Assembly: GCA_031291305.1 (NCBI GenBank)
Contig: JARLJH010000039.1
Location: 1 to 64,000, forward strand
DNA length: 64,000 nt
Direction of reading: 5' to 3'
Source of the DNA: Rhodoferax sp.
GTDB taxonomy: Bacteria; Pseudomonadota; Gammaproteobacteria; Burkholderiales; Burkholderiaceae_C
The notes beneath the pieces were generated by a model. That model saw nothing but the letters and a program-made list of their open reading frames with translations. It made no database searches and was not told where the DNA came from. This document shows, one piece after another, positions 26,696 to 35,931 of this stretch (the first letter of the stretch is position 1; each line of letters begins with the position of its first letter). The position numbers and the translations under genes are program-made.

Positions 26696-27070
26696 TTATC
26701 CCCGCAACCAAGGCCGTGGACCGCCCATGACGTGAATATGCAGGTGGTGCACCTCCTGCCCACCCTCTACACCGGTGTTACAGAGCATCCGAAAGCCCCC
26801 CTCTGGGTAAGGATTACACCCTTGCTCCTGTGCCAACCGGGGGGCCAGCACCATCATCCTGCCCATCAGCGCGGCATGTTCATCCGTCAAATGCGCCATC
26901 GACGAAATATGCACTTTGGGAATCAGCAGGAAATGCACCGGCGCCCAAGGGTGAATGTCATGAAAGGCGTAAATCTCCTCGTCTTGGTACACGAGTTTGG
27001 ATGGAATCTGGCCCGCCACAATTTTGCAAAACAGGCAATTCGGATCATGGTCAACAACGTGCTCGGTCAT
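26696..27070 (-). CDS. hinT: HIT-family purine nucleoside phosphoramidase (HinT-like)
   Basis: The 124-residue protein has the histidine triad HLHIHVMGG near the C-terminus and the N-terminal DPNCLFCKIVAGQIPSKLVYQDE typical of HinT, including a CxxC pair. HinT enzymes hydrolyse adenosine phosphoramidates and similar nucleotide conjugates. The start at 27070 overlaps the preceding membrane-protein gene as ATGA. The longer open frame upstream reads that gene out of frame. It lies between the end of the histidine operon and tatA, an order often seen in betaproteobacteria. Confidence 0.93.
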   Translation of the reverse strand: MTEHVVDHDPNCLFCKIVAGQIPSKLVYQDEEIYAFHDIHPWAPVHFLLIPKVHISSMAHLTDEHAALMGRMMVLAPRLAQEQGCNPYPEGGFRMLCNTGVEGGQEVHHLHIHVMGGPRPWLRG

Positions 27071-27486
27071 GCGGGGTTCTCCATCGGCAAACCTTTGTTC
27101 AACCGCACCATGCCGCTGACGATGCGGTACAAAAACCAGATTGAAATTGCCAGCCAAGCCAACCAGCCAGGCAGCAAAAACAGCAGCCACAATGGCGCTG
27201 TCACCAGATACAGCACCCCGGCAATGATGACGGTACGAATGCGCCAGCGAAAGTGCGAGGCATGCCAGGTACCTACCGCGTCACCACGTTTCACCAAGTC
27301 AATCACCAGCGCCACCAACAGCAACACCGGACCCATCTGCGCGCCAGGAATCAGCGCCGCCACCGCCACAATCAAATGCAGGATGTAGCTCACCGTACCC
27401 CAGGCATTGAGCCCGTTGAGGGTTTGCGGGTCTAGCTGGCGCGATTCAGCGGCGGTGGAAGTGTGCGTGGTGAAGTTTTGCGTCAT
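27067..27486 (-). CDS. DUF4870-like small membrane protein
   Basis: A 139-residue protein with a soluble N-terminus ([17 protein letters not shown]) followed by hydrophobic segments at about residues 33-47, 50-64, 85-100 and 104-124. The sequence [21 protein letters not shown] and the following polar [10 protein letters not shown] resemble DUF4870-type membrane proteins, but I hold this loosely. It is coupled by ATGA overlaps to hisE before it and hinT after it, so it is expressed with the histidine genes. No function can be given. I know no role for it in histidine synthesis. Confidence 0.8.
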   Translation of the reverse strand: MTQNFTTHTSTAAESRQLDPQTLNGLNAWGTVSYILHLIVAVAALIPGAQMGPVLLLVALVIDLVKRGDAVGTWHASHFRWRIRTVIIAGVLYLVTAPLWLLFLLPGWLAWLAISIWFLYRIVSGMVRLNKGLPMENPA

Positions 27487-27884
27487 GACGCCCCCCCCTG
27501 ATGCTCACTTTCACGCGCGATGACCTTGCGCAGAGCCTTTTCCTCAATGCCGCTGATCCCCGCGCGGCGATCAAGTTCGGCAACCACATCGGCAGGCGTC
27601 AGACCGTAATGTGCCAGCGCAATCATGCTGTGAAACCACAGATCAGCCACCTCATAGACGATTTTGGCCTTGTCGCCACCATGGTCAGCATCCTTGGCGG
27701 CCATCACCACCTCAGTAGCTTCTTCACCGATTTTTTTCAGGAAGGCATCCGGCCCCTTGTGCAACAGGCGCGCCACATAGCTGGATTGCGGGTCGCCACC
27801 GCGCGTCGGCAGACGGCTTTCAATCACAGCAGCCAGGGCCGCCAGGGAGTCATTCAACGGCGTTGCAACATTCATGGTGATCAT
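27483..27884 (-). CDS. hisE: Phosphoribosyl-ATP pyrophosphatase
   Basis: HisE removes pyrophosphate from phosphoribosyl-ATP in the second step of histidine synthesis. The 133-residue protein contains the all-alpha NTP pyrophosphohydrolase motif [16 protein letters not shown] with the metal-binding Glu/Asp residues and the downstream [14 protein letters not shown]. It is encoded separately from hisI, as in other betaproteobacteria. The start at 27884 overlaps hisI in ATGA; an internal ATG three codons later is possible. It is the last his gene of the main operon. Confidence 0.95.
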   Translation of the reverse strand: MITMNVATPLNDSLAALAAVIESRLPTRGGDPQSSYVARLLHKGPDAFLKKIGEEATEVVMAAKDADHGGDKAKIVYEVADLWFHSMIALAHYGLTPADVVAELDRRAGISGIEEKALRKVIARESEHQGGAS

Positions 27885-28270
27885 TTGTAAATGGTTTGCG
27901 GATCTTTCAATACCGGGTCAGATGCGTGCCAAACCCCGTCTTTCAAGACACTGAAAAAACAACTGTGTCGCCCGGTATGGCAGGCAATACCTGGCGTGTG
28001 GCCGGTTTGCGTGACCTTGAGCAGCACGACATCGGCATCGCAGTCGATGCGCATCTCGTGCACCGTCTGCACATGGCCGGACTCTTCGCCCTTGAACCAC
28101 AGCTTGTTGCGTGAGCGGCTGAAATACACCGCCCGGCCCAATTCAGCGGTTTTTTGCAAGGCCTCACGGTTCATCCAGGCGAACATCAACACGTCGCCAC
28201 TACTTTGCTCCTGTGCAATCACCGGCACCAAGCCTTGCGCGTCCCATTTGATGGCATCGAGATAGTTCAT
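27881..28270 (-). CDS. hisI: Phosphoribosyl-AMP cyclohydrolase
   Basis: HisI opens the adenine ring of phosphoribosyl-AMP. The 129-residue protein has the family metal sites: Asp residues in [14 protein letters not shown] and Cys residues in [12 protein letters not shown], with [11 protein letters not shown] and [15 protein letters not shown] upstream. AAGGA is present about ten bases before the ATG at 28270. It is separated from hisF by an 82-base gap that holds a dispersed repeat, and is coupled to hisE at its end. Confidence 0.96.
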   Translation of the reverse strand: MNYLDAIKWDAQGLVPVIAQEQSSGDVLMFAWMNREALQKTAELGRAVYFSRSRNKLWFKGEESGHVQTVHEMRIDCDADVVLLKVTQTGHTPGIACHTGRHSCFFSVLKDGVWHASDPVLKDPQTIYK

Positions 28271-28296
28271 GGACGAATTGTCCTTGATTGGAGAAA

Positions 28297-28350
28297 TTTC
28301 ATATTTGATAGCATCTATCCTTTATTGGATAAGGGTAAGAGGCTATTTTT
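28297..28350 (+). repeat. Dispersed hairpin repeat, copy 3, between hisF and hisI
   Basis: TTTGATAGCATCTATCC, TTTATTGGATAAGGGTAAGAGGC and TATTTTT follow the repeat consensus. It fills most of the gap between the hisF stop (28353) and the hisI start. ATCCTTTATTGGATAAGGGT can form a short hairpin. Confidence 0.75.
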
Positions 28351-28352
28351 AC

Positions 28353-29132
28353 CTACAAGCGAACCGGGATGCCACGCTCGGCCATGCGCGCCTTGGCCTG
28401 CGCTACGGTGAATTCGCCATAGTGAAAGATGCTGGCGGCCAGCACAGCGTCGGCACCGCCGAGCTGGATACCGTCGGCCAGATGATCGAGCGTGCCCACA
28501 CCGCCCGAGGCAATCACCGGCACGCTCACGGCATCGCTGACGGCACGTGTCAGCGCCAGATCAAAACCCGCTTTGGTGCCATCGCGGTCCATGCTGGTCA
28601 GCAAAATCTCACCAGCGCCCAACTCGGCCATCTTGGTGGCCCAGGCCACGGCATCCAGGCCGGTGTTTTTGCGACCACCATGGCTGTACACGTCCCAACC
28701 TTCGCCCCGATCCAGCACGTCATGGCCAGTTCGACGCTTGGCATCAATGGCCACCACGATGCACTGCGCGCCATATTTGCGCGAAGCGTCCTGGATGACC
28801 TGCGGGTTGGCAATGGCCGCCGAGTTGAAGCTGGTCTTGTCGGCACCGGCGTTGAGCAGGCGGCGCACGTCTTCCACCGTGCGCACGCCACCGCCGACGG
28901 TCAGTGGAATAAACACCTGACTGGCCACGGCTTCGATGATGTGAAGAATCAAATCGCGGCCATCGCTGGTGGCGGTGATGTCCAGAAAGGTCAGCTCGTC
29001 GGCGCCCTGATCGTTGTAACGCGCGGCAATTTCCACCGGGTCGCCGGCGTCACGCAGCTCAACAAAATTGACGCCTTTGACGACGCGACCGCCGGTGACG
29101 TCCAGGCAGGGAATGATTCGTTTAGCGAGCAT
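28353..29132 (-). CDS. hisF: Imidazole glycerol phosphate synthase cyclase subunit
   Basis: HisF is the (beta/alpha)8 synthase half of the HisH-HisF enzyme. It uses ammonia from HisH to make imidazole glycerol phosphate. The 259-residue protein begins [20 protein letters not shown], with catalytic Asp in CLDV, the second catalytic Asp in [12 protein letters not shown], and phosphate-binding loops [10 protein letters not shown] and ASGGVGTLD. It is separated from hisA by an AAA ATPase gene, while most operons have them adjacent. Confidence 0.97.
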   Translation of the reverse strand: MLAKRIIPCLDVTGGRVVKGVNFVELRDAGDPVEIAARYNDQGADELTFLDITATSDGRDLILHIIEAVASQVFIPLTVGGGVRTVEDVRRLLNAGADKTSFNSAAIANPQVIQDASRKYGAQCIVVAIDAKRRTGHDVLDRGEGWDVYSHGGRKNTGLDAVAWATKMAELGAGEILLTSMDRDGTKAGFDLALTRAVSDAVSVPVIASGGVGTLDHLADGIQLGGADAVLAASIFHYGEFTVAQAKARMAERGIPVRL

Positions 29133-29159
29133 GGCAATCCATCCAATTTTTAAAAAGAG

Positions 29160-30341
29160 TTAGCGCTTGGGCCATTCCCAGAAAGGAACATCACAGTCCA
29201 TGATGTTGGCCACCTGCGTCTGTCCCAGTTCCTTTTTCAACACCAGGGACTGTAGGGCTATATTTTCTGCCGCGCTTTCAATGGCGGCAATCAAACGCGG
29301 CGCATGGGTAATCACCATAATTTGCGAGCACTTCGCCGCTTTGGTGATCAGCCGCCCCAGAGCGGGTAATAGATCCGGATGCAAACTCGTTTCGGGCTCA
29401 TTCAGAATCATCAGCGATGGCGGGCGTGGTGTGAGCAGGGCCGCCGTCCACAACAGGAACCGCAACGTACCATCCGATAGTTCAGCCGCTCGCAGCGGGC
29501 GCAACATGCCGGGTTGCTGCAAGCACAGCTCATTGCGCGTGCCTTGGATGTCTATCCGCACCAAAGAACCTGGGAAGGCATCATCCACGGCGTCTTGCAA
29601 AGCTTGTTCGTCGCCAATTTCCAGAATAGTCTGCAGAGCCGAGGCGACGTCGTACCCATCGGCGCTCATAACGGGCGTACGTGTCACCAACTGGGCATGC
29701 CGCGCCGGTGCCTGCGCATCGCAGCGAAAATGGTCATAAAAGCGCCAGGAGCGCAGTTGCTCGCGCAGCGAGAGCATTTCTGGTGCTTGCTGCGGGTCCG
29801 CGAATTCAGAGAGCATACTGGCCCACTCTGGAATCAGGCGCTCCACGGTCACCCATTTTTTGCCCTGCTGCAAGCGCAATTGGGCATTGCGGCGCTCCAC
29901 AAGGGTGCAGGAGGGACGCCGGTGCGGCCCGTACCAGATGTACTCGGATTTGACCTGGGGGTCATGGGAAAAGGCACTGGGCGGAACGGGTGGCGGCAGT
30001 CCCAGGTCGATGGCGTAGCCAAAACCATCCTCGTCGCTGCAGGCAATACCGAGCTGCAACGCCACCGGACCATTGCGCACAGACCCTTGCACCGACACAT
30101 CACCCCGCACCATGCCCTTGGAGATATCGGCAGGCCCAGCCCACAGTGAAGAAGCAAAACCGCCTTCGCGCACAAATGCGGAGTTGACCCCGCCACGTGC
30201 AATCTCAGCCAGCAGTCCCATCGCTCGGTAGACGCTCGACTTGCCGCTGCCGTTAGGGCCTGTGACGATATTGAGTTGTGACAGTGGCAGGACCAGGCTG
30301 CGCAAGGACCGGTAATTAGCTATGGCAAGAGTCGACAGCAC
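29160..30341 (-). CDS. SMC/RecF-like AAA ATPase inserted in the his operon
   Basis: The 393-residue protein is a stand-alone ABC/SMC-type ATPase (AAA_21-like). It starts MLSTLAIANYRSLRSL, then Walker A GPNGSGKSS near residue 32, signature ELSDGTLRFL near 290, Walker B SLMILNEPETSLHP near 310 and the switch His in ITHAPR. The Walker B Asp is replaced by Asn just before the catalytic Glu, which I have seen in this subfamily. There is no TOPRIM or nuclease domain, unlike OLD nucleases. It lies between hisF (27-base gap) and hisA (18-base gap) in the same direction. Its role is unknown; DNA repair or defence is possible but not shown. Confidence 0.85.
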   Translation of the reverse strand: MLSTLAIANYRSLRSLVLPLSQLNIVTGPNGSGKSSVYRAMGLLAEIARGGVNSAFVREGGFASSLWAGPADISKGMVRGDVSVQGSVRNGPVALQLGIACSDEDGFGYAIDLGLPPPVPPSAFSHDPQVKSEYIWYGPHRRPSCTLVERRNAQLRLQQGKKWVTVERLIPEWASMLSEFADPQQAPEMLSLREQLRSWRFYDHFRCDAQAPARHAQLVTRTPVMSADGYDVASALQTILEIGDEQALQDAVDDAFPGSLVRIDIQGTRNELCLQQPGMLRPLRAAELSDGTLRFLLWTAALLTPRPPSLMILNEPETSLHPDLLPALGRLITKAAKCSQIMVITHAPRLIAAIESAAENIALQSLVLKKELGQTQVANIMDCDVPFWEWPKR

Positions 30342-30359
30342 AAAACCGGAAAATTGGGA

Positions 30360-31100
30360 CTAACCGTTCAACGCATCAGCCAGCGTCTGCGCGGCTTCGA
30401 AGTCGAGCGCGCCGCTGTAAATGGCACGACCACAGATGACACCTTCCACGCCCTCGTCTTCCACGTTACACAGTGCTTCGATGTCGGCGATGCCCGACAG
30501 CCCACCCGAGGCAATCACAGGAATGGTCAGCGCCTGTGCCAGCCGCACGGTGGCTTCCACATTGATGCCACTGAGCATGCCATCGCGGCCGATGTCGGTG
30601 TAGATGATGGATTCGACGCCAAAGTCTTCAAATTTCTTCCCCATGTCAATGACGTCATGGCGGGTGAGCTTGCTCCAGCCATCGGTGGCCACTTTACCGT
30701 CTTTGGCGTCCAGGCCAACGATGATGTGACCACCAAAAGCGGTGCAGGCATCCTGCAAAAAGCCCGGGTTGCGCACTGCGGCCGTACCGATGATCACGTA
30801 GCGCAGCCCGGCATCCAGATAGCGTTCGATGGTGTCGAGGTCGCGGATGCCGCCGCCCAGCTGCACATCTACCTCACTACCCACATCCTTGAGGATCTTT
30901 CGGATGGCGGCTTCATTTTTCGGATGCCCGGCAAACGCCCCGTTCAGATCGACCAGATGTAGACGACGAGCGCCCTTGTCCACCCAGCTGCGTGCCATCA
31001 CCGATGGCTCCTCACTGAAGGTGGTCGAAAGTGCCATATCGCCTTGTTGCAGTCGCACGCAATGGCCATCTTTGAGATCAATTGCAGGAATTAAAAGCAT
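30360..31100 (-). CDS. hisA: Phosphoribosylformimino-AICAR ribotide isomerase
   Basis: HisA converts ProFAR to PRFAR in histidine synthesis. The 246-residue (beta/alpha)8 protein begins [21 protein letters not shown] with the catalytic Asp in AIDL. The second catalytic Asp lies in [12 protein letters not shown], and phosphate-binding loops are [10 protein letters not shown] and [10 protein letters not shown]. It is placed between hisH and the inserted ATPase gene. A 135-base gap separates it from hisH, including a 7-bp GC-rich hairpin (31174-31190) too far from a T-run to be a clear terminator. Confidence 0.97.
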   Translation of the reverse strand: MLLIPAIDLKDGHCVRLQQGDMALSTTFSEEPSVMARSWVDKGARRLHLVDLNGAFAGHPKNEAAIRKILKDVGSEVDVQLGGGIRDLDTIERYLDAGLRYVIIGTAAVRNPGFLQDACTAFGGHIIVGLDAKDGKVATDGWSKLTRHDVIDMGKKFEDFGVESIIYTDIGRDGMLSGINVEATVRLAQALTIPVIASGGLSGIADIEALCNVEDEGVEGVICGRAIYSGALDFEAAQTLADALNG

Positions 31101-31235
31101 GATGCTTCGAGTTGGAGGGTGGAAAAAACGGGTGGAAACCGATGATCAGGAAAAAAACTGTGCTGATTCAGGCCCAGCGCCATGCGCTGGCATTACAAGT
31201 GATCGGTGACATGACGCGTGTCAGATGAAGCTGAA

Positions 31236-31940
31236 TCAGGGATTCCAGTGGAGAAAGTTGCGGTACAGAGCCAAGCCATGCTCGGCGCTTTTCTCGGGGT
31301 GAAACTGTGTCGCAAAAATATTATCACGTGCAATGGCCGAACTGAAGCGCTGACCATAGTCTGTCTCGCCCACGCTGTGGCGCGTATCAGACGGTTTGGC
31401 GTAAAAACTGTGCACAAAGTAGAAATAGCTACCGTCGGGCACACCGTCCCAGATCGGATGTGGCGCACCGCCATGGCTGTTTTGGTAGACCTGATTCCAG
31501 CCCATTTGCGGCACTTTGTAGCGGCTGCCGTCGGGCTGCAACTGCCCGACCAGGTCAAACTTGACGACCTCACCGTGAATCTGCCCCAGGCAAGGCGTGC
31601 CTTGTCCGTCGTCGCCAGCATGGCCTTCATGGCTGTGATCGAGCAGCATCTGCATACCGACGCACACCCCCATGACAGGCTTATTGGCCAGCGCGTGCAT
31701 CACGGCGGGGTACATGCCGGAGTCATGCAGCTCACGCATGCAGTCGCGGATGGCGCCTTGGCCTGGCAGCACCACGCGATCAGCGGCCATGACTTCTTCG
31801 GGGCGCTGCGTCCAGACCACCTCGACAGACACACCACGGGCAGCGGCGATGACTGCATTGGTAACTGAGCGCAGGTTGCCCATGCCGTAATCCACCACTG
31901 CCACCGTCTTTTTGGAACTGCCGTTAACTACAACATTCAT
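31236..31940 (-). CDS. hisH: Imidazole glycerol phosphate synthase glutaminase subunit
   Basis: HisH is the class I glutamine amidotransferase that feeds ammonia to HisF. The 234-residue protein carries [14 protein letters not shown] at the start, the nucleophile Cys in [10 protein letters not shown], and His/Glu of the triad in ATQFHPEKS. The loop FVHSFYA is also typical. About ten residues precede the conserved core and look extra. The ATG at 31940 directly touches a dispersed repeat, which therefore forms the upstream leader. No clear Shine-Dalgarno is seen. Confidence 0.96.
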   Translation of the reverse strand: MNVVVNGSSKKTVAVVDYGMGNLRSVTNAVIAAARGVSVEVVWTQRPEEVMAADRVVLPGQGAIRDCMRELHDSGMYPAVMHALANKPVMGVCVGMQMLLDHSHEGHAGDDGQGTPCLGQIHGEVVKFDLVGQLQPDGSRYKVPQMGWNQVYQNSHGGAPHPIWDGVPDGSYFYFVHSFYAKPSDTRHSVGETDYGQRFSSAIARDNIFATQFHPEKSAEHGLALYRNFLHWNP

Positions 31941-31981
31941 AGCTACTTATGTAGATTTCTATAGGGCTAGAGGCCGATTTT
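31937..31981 (+). repeat. Dispersed hairpin repeat, copy 4, at the hisH start
   Basis: TCATAGCTACTTATGTAG and TATAGGGCTAGAGGCCGA fit the repeat consensus. It covers nearly the whole gap between hisB (stop 31992) and the hisH start codon at 31940. Confidence 0.75.
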
Positions 31982-31991
31982 AATGATAAAC

Positions 31992-32630
31992 CTAGAGACT
32001 TCCCTTGGTCGACGGAATGCTGCCCAGCGCACGCGGGTCAAACTCCAGCGCCATGCGCAGCGCGCGGGCAAAGGCCTTGAACACGGACTCACACTGATGG
32101 TGCGCGTTTTCACCCTTCAGGTTGTCAATGTGCACGGTGACAAACGCGTGGTTGACAAAGCCCTGAAAAAACTCGTGCACCAGCTGACTGTCAAAGTTAC
32201 CGATCATGGCCGCCTTGAATGACACGTCCATCACCAGACCGGGGCGGCCCGAGAAATCAACCACCACACGGCTCAGGGCCTCGTCCAGCGGCACATAGGC
32301 ATGACCATAACGACGAATGCCCTTTTTGTTGCCCATGGCTTTGTACACCGCCTGCCCCAAGGTGATGCCGACGTCCTCCACGGTATGGTGGCCGTCGATG
32401 TGCAGGTCGCCTTCGGCATCGATGTCGAGATCAATCAACCCGTGGCGGGCGATCTGGTCCAGCATGTGGTCAAAAAAGCCGATGCCGGTGTGCAGGCGCG
32501 ACACGCCAGTGCCGTCCAGATTGACGCGCACCGACACCTGCGTCTCGGCGGTGTTGCGGGCCAGCTCGGCGATGCGGGGAGCGCAGGTGGCTGGCGCCTC
32601 GGTGCGCTCGGTGAGCGGATAGTTTTTCAT
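31992..32630 (-). CDS. hisB: Imidazoleglycerol-phosphate dehydratase
   Basis: HisB here is the monofunctional dehydratase, without the N-terminal phosphatase found in enterobacteria. The 212-residue protein contains [33 protein letters not shown] and [11 protein letters not shown] with the manganese-binding HHxxE. The second half-repeat has [17 protein letters not shown] and [13 protein letters not shown]. The N-terminal 15 residues are variable. The ATG overlaps the hisC stop (ATGA). It is followed by copy 4 of the dispersed repeat and hisH. Confidence 0.96.
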   Translation of the reverse strand: MKNYPLTERTEAPATCAPRIAELARNTAETQVSVRVNLDGTGVSRLHTGIGFFDHMLDQIARHGLIDLDIDAEGDLHIDGHHTVEDVGITLGQAVYKAMGNKKGIRRYGHAYVPLDEALSRVVVDFSGRPGLVMDVSFKAAMIGNFDSQLVHEFFQGFVNHAFVTVHIDNLKGENAHHQCESVFKAFARALRMALEFDPRALGSIPSTKGSL

Positions 32631-33742
32631 AGCGATGCCTCCAGGGCTGTCAACATGTGGCGGTTTTCAGGCGCGGTGCCCACTGTCAGGCGCAGGCAAT
32701 TGTTCAAAAGTGGGTGCATTTTAGAAACGTTCTTGATCAGCACTCCACGCGCCTTCATGCCGTCAAAGGTTCGGGCGGCATCAGGCACGCGCAGCAGGAT
32801 CATGTTGGCCTCGCTGGGGAACACCCGAATGCATGGCAACCGGCTCAACGCTGACAGAAGAAGAGCGCGCTGCCCACGTATTTCCTTGGCTTGAAGCTCA
32901 AAAACCTCTTGATGTTCGAGCGCGAATAAAGCAGCTTCGCAGTTCAACACACTCACGTTGTAGGGCGGTCGCACCTTGTCCAGCTGGGCGATCAAGGCTT
33001 GCGGCCCCAACAGATACCCCAGGCGAACGCCAGCCAGACCAAATTTGCTGAGCGTGCGCAGCAGCAGTACATGGCTATGGCGCGTCAGATGATCGGCATA
33101 ACTTTTGGCGGCAAAAGGCTGGTAGGCCTCGTCGATCACCACCAAACCGCCGTGTTGGCCTGCCGCTGCGATGACTGCCTCCATGGCCGCGTCATCCCAC
33201 AGATTGGCGCTCGGGTTGTTCGGGTAGGCCAGGTAGGTGATGGCGGGTTGGTGCTGGGCGATGGCCGCGAGCATGGCGGGCACATCGAGTTCAAAATCTG
33301 CCGTCAGAGGCACGCCCACATAGTCCAGACCCTGCAGTTGGGCACTCATGCCATACATGACAAAACCCGGCTCGGGCGCCAGCACACAGGCCTTTTTCAG
33401 GTCGTTGGTCGCAGAGGGCGGCACCGCGCAGGCCAGCGCCAGCAGGCTGATGAGTTCGTCCGAGCCATTGCCCAGCATCAGCGCATAGCCTTCTGGCAGC
33501 GCAGCGTGACGTTTCAAAGCATGGATCAAATCGTTGATGCGCACGCCGGGGTAGCGGTTCAGCGCGACGGCCCCCAGGCGCTGGCCCAGCTCAGCTTGTA
33601 GCTCCAGCGACAGGCGATGCGGGTTCTCCATGGCATCGAGCTTGATCATGCCGGTGGCGTCTTGAACCATGTAAGCGTGCATGGCTTGCACGTCGGGGCG
33701 AATACGGGAAAGCGGCGAACGGTCTGAATCTGGCATCGTCAT
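32627..33742 (-). CDS. hisC: Histidinol-phosphate aminotransferase
   Basis: HisC is the PLP-dependent aminotransferase making histidinol phosphate. The product of about 371 residues has the fold-type I features [43 protein letters not shown] and the PLP-binding Lys in [20 protein letters not shown] place the start at ATG 33742; a second ATG two codons later is equally possible, and neither has a strong Shine-Dalgarno. Upstream lies hoxW instead of the expected hisD, because the hydrogenase genes interrupt the operon here. It is coupled to hisB. Confidence 0.94.
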   Translation of the reverse strand: MTMPDSDRSPLSRIRPDVQAMHAYMVQDATGMIKLDAMENPHRLSLELQAELGQRLGAVALNRYPGVRINDLIHALKRHAALPEGYALMLGNGSDELISLLALACAVPPSATNDLKKACVLAPEPGFVMYGMSAQLQGLDYVGVPLTADFELDVPAMLAAIAQHQPAITYLAYPNNPSANLWDDAAMEAVIAAAGQHGGLVVIDEAYQPFAAKSYADHLTRHSHVLLLRTLSKFGLAGVRLGYLLGPQALIAQLDKVRPPYNVSVLNCEAALFALEHQEVFELQAKEIRGQRALLLSALSRLPCIRVFPSEANMILLRVPDAARTFDGMKARGVLIKNVSKMHPLLNNCLRLTVGTAPENRHMLTALEASL

Positions 33743-33847
33743 GAAAAGGTGTTGCAACAAGGATGGTGCGCCAAGGCGCTGAGGCTCAGTGTAAAGGCCC
33801 GCGTGACACGATTGAGGATCGCTGGCCTGCAAATAGCTCACACGTTG

Positions 33848-34333
33848 TCACATCGACTCGGAGGCAACCGCTTTCAGCACACCACACTGCAACGCATCCA
33901 GCACCCAGCGCAGAGCCGCGTCCAGATGCGCCAGCGCGGCCTCACCAGGCGGCTGCCCCAGCTCAAACGCCTCGCCGCGAATCGCCAATTGCATGCACGG
34001 TGGCGGCATCTCTCCCTGCAAATCCTGGTACACCTGCATCAGCGCCTGCGGCGACAGCGCGTGGGTGGTGAAGCTGGCGTCCTGCACGGCGTGCAGTTCA
34101 GTCACTTCAAACGGTGGCGGGCAGCTCAGGCTGGCATCAACAAACAGCACCTGCTGTCGGCCCACCATGTCCAGCGCGTGTTCGATCTGCAACTGGTAGT
34201 CATCCAGAAACTCGACCTGAGTGTGCAACGGGAGAGGCAAGCTGGCTTGCAGCCGCTGCAGAAACAGTGGCCCCAGCGCGTCGTCGCCGCGGCTCAGGTT
34301 GCCCCAGCCCAGAATCAGCAGCGGCGCGCTCAT
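33848..34333 (-). CDS. hoxW: Hydrogenase maturation endopeptidase HoxW
   Basis: HoxW-type proteases remove the C-terminal peptide of the [NiFe] large subunit after nickel insertion. The 161-residue protein begins MSAPLLILGWGNLSRGDDALG, the family G-x-G-N-x4-DD motif with the nickel-sensing Asp, followed by FLDDYQLQIEHALDMVG and LFVDASLS. The usual HxH segment is not clear by eye. It is the last gene of the hox cluster, about 100 bases after hoxH, and stands 105 bases before hisC. Its substrate should be HoxH, whose C-terminal extension is present. Confidence 0.88.
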   Translation of the reverse strand: MSAPLLILGWGNLSRGDDALGPLFLQRLQASLPLPLHTQVEFLDDYQLQIEHALDMVGRQQVLFVDASLSCPPPFEVTELHAVQDASFTTHALSPQALMQVYQDLQGEMPPPCMQLAIRGEAFELGQPPGEAALAHLDAALRWVLDALQCGVLKAVASESM

Positions 34334-34366
34334 GCATTCAGCCCGTTCGGGACCATGTTTACTACA

Positions 34367-34415
34367 AATAATAAAGCTATCATCCCTTTAAACATAAGGG
34401 CTAGAAGGCTAAAAG
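34367..34415 (+). repeat. Dispersed hairpin repeat, copy 5, between hoxH and hoxW
   Basis: AAAGCTATCATCCCTTTAA and ACATAAGGGCTAGAAGGCT follow the consensus; CCCTTTAAACATAAGGG gives a short hairpin. It occupies the gap between hoxH and hoxW. Confidence 0.78.
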
Positions 34416-34434
34416 GCTTATAAAATTCCAAAGA

Positions 34435-35922
34435 TCAAATGTGGGTTATTTCACCCAATGATGATCGCTGCAGCTGGTCGAGTTGAGTGCCGTCTGCCGC
34501 CAGCAGCGTCACTTCCAGCGGCATCTGGCCCAGCGCGTGGGTGGCACAAGACAGGCAGGGGTCATAGGCGCGAATGGCGACTTCGATGTGGTTGAGCATG
34601 CCCTCGGTCAGCTCATGACCGTCCAGATAATTCCGCGCCACGGATCGCACGGCCTCGTTCATGGCCTGGTTGTTGTGGGTGGTGGAGACGATCAGGTTGC
34701 AGCGCGTGACCAGATCGTCGTCCCCCACGTCATAGTCGTGGATAAGAGTGCCGCGCGGTGCCTCGATGATGCCGATACCGCTGCGCTGACGTGTGCCATG
34801 GGTGAGCAGATCACCGCTGAGCAAGGCCGGGTCCTGCAGCAGTTCACCAATAACCTCCACGCAGTGCAGCATCTCGATCATGCGCGCCCAGTGGTAGGCC
34901 AGCGAAGCATGCACCAGTTCGCCATGACCCCAGGCCACAAAGACCTGCCGCTCGATCTCGGCGCGCTCGCTGGGGATGAAGTCACAGTTTTGCACCCGCG
35001 CCAGCGGCCCCACGCGGTACCAGCCCAGCTCTTTACCCAGGCTGCGCAGATGCGGAAACTTCATGTAGCTCCAGGGGCGCACCTCTTCTTCAATCAGATC
35101 CAAGTAGCGCTGATCCTCGACACCGTCAAACAGGATTTTCCCGGCGGCATCGCGCACGCGCAGCACACCATCGTAAAAATCCAGCGCCCCGTCGGCACGC
35201 ACCAGCGACATCAGATTCGACTGAAAACTGCCAAACGCGTTGTACAGCGCCGGGTTTTGCGCATGCAAGGCTTTGACGATGTCGACCGCGTCCTGCGCCC
35301 ACTGCAGCATCTGCGGCAGGTCGCGCAGCAAAGTGTCGCGCTCTTCCACGGTCACCAGTTTGTTGATGCCGCCGGGCACCGCGCCGGTGCCGTGAATCCG
35401 TTTGCCCGCCGTGATGCGAATCACCTCCTGGCCATACTTACGCAGCAAAATGCCTTTTTTCGCAATGTCGGGATGCGCCTGGGCCACACCAACAATGTTG
35501 CGCTGCGCCACGTCGGAATCAAAGCCAAACAACAGGTCGGGCGACGACAGGTGAAAGAAGTGCAGCGCGTGCGACTGCATGAGCTGCCCGTAGTGCATCA
35601 GGCGGCGCACGGCATTGGCGCTGGCACTCACGGGGGTGGCTCCGATGACGCGGTCGAACGCTTTGGCGGCGGCCAGATGGTGCGATACCGGGCAGATGCC
35701 GCACAGGCGCTGCACCATCACCGGCACCTCCCAATAGGGGCGGCCTTCGATGAATTTCTCGAAGCCACGGAACTCCACAATGTGCAGGCGCGCCTGCTGG
35801 ATGCGGTTGTGCTCGTCCAGCAGCAGCGTCACCTTGCCGTGGCCCTCGACGCGCGACACCGGGTCAATCGCGACACGTCTGAGGCCTTCGGGGTGGGCGG
35901 CGGTTTCAAGTGCAAAAGTCAT
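34435..35922 (-). CDS. hoxH: NAD-reducing [NiFe] hydrogenase large subunit HoxH
   Basis: HoxH holds the Ni-Fe active site of the soluble bidirectional hydrogenase. The 495-residue protein has both Cys pairs that bind the metal centre: RLCGICPVSHH near residue 62 and DPCLSCATH near the C-terminus. About 33 residues follow that final His, the peptide expected to be clipped by HoxW. RVEGHGKVTLLLDE at the start and MQSHALHFFHLSSPDLL are also typical. It lies 9 bases after hoxY. The gene looks intact, and the group 3d (HoxFUYH) assignment rests on its partner genes. Confidence 0.97.
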   Translation of the reverse strand: MTFALETAAHPEGLRRVAIDPVSRVEGHGKVTLLLDEHNRIQQARLHIVEFRGFEKFIEGRPYWEVPVMVQRLCGICPVSHHLAAAKAFDRVIGATPVSASANAVRRLMHYGQLMQSHALHFFHLSSPDLLFGFDSDVAQRNIVGVAQAHPDIAKKGILLRKYGQEVIRITAGKRIHGTGAVPGGINKLVTVEERDTLLRDLPQMLQWAQDAVDIVKALHAQNPALYNAFGSFQSNLMSLVRADGALDFYDGVLRVRDAAGKILFDGVEDQRYLDLIEEEVRPWSYMKFPHLRSLGKELGWYRVGPLARVQNCDFIPSERAEIERQVFVAWGHGELVHASLAYHWARMIEMLHCVEVIGELLQDPALLSGDLLTHGTRQRSGIGIIEAPRGTLIHDYDVGDDDLVTRCNLIVSTTHNNQAMNEAVRSVARNYLDGHELTEGMLNHIEVAIRAYDPCLSCATHALGQMPLEVTLLAADGTQLDQLQRSSLGEITHI

Positions 35923-35931
35923 GATGGCGAC

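Noticed and set aside
29160-30341. OLD-family nuclease or Gabija GajA
   Set aside because: The ATPase part fits, but there is no C-terminal TOPRIM region and no GajB-like helicase beside it. Only the ATPase call is supported.
31174-31190. Terminator between hisH and hisA
   Set aside because: The CCAGCGC-CAT-GCGCTGG stem is real, but the nearest T-run on the minus strand is over ten bases away, so intrinsic termination is unlikely.
31193-31630. Minus-strand frame overlapping hisH
   Set aside because: It is the same strand in a different frame from hisH, and hisH has all its catalytic motifs. The alternative product has no conserved features.
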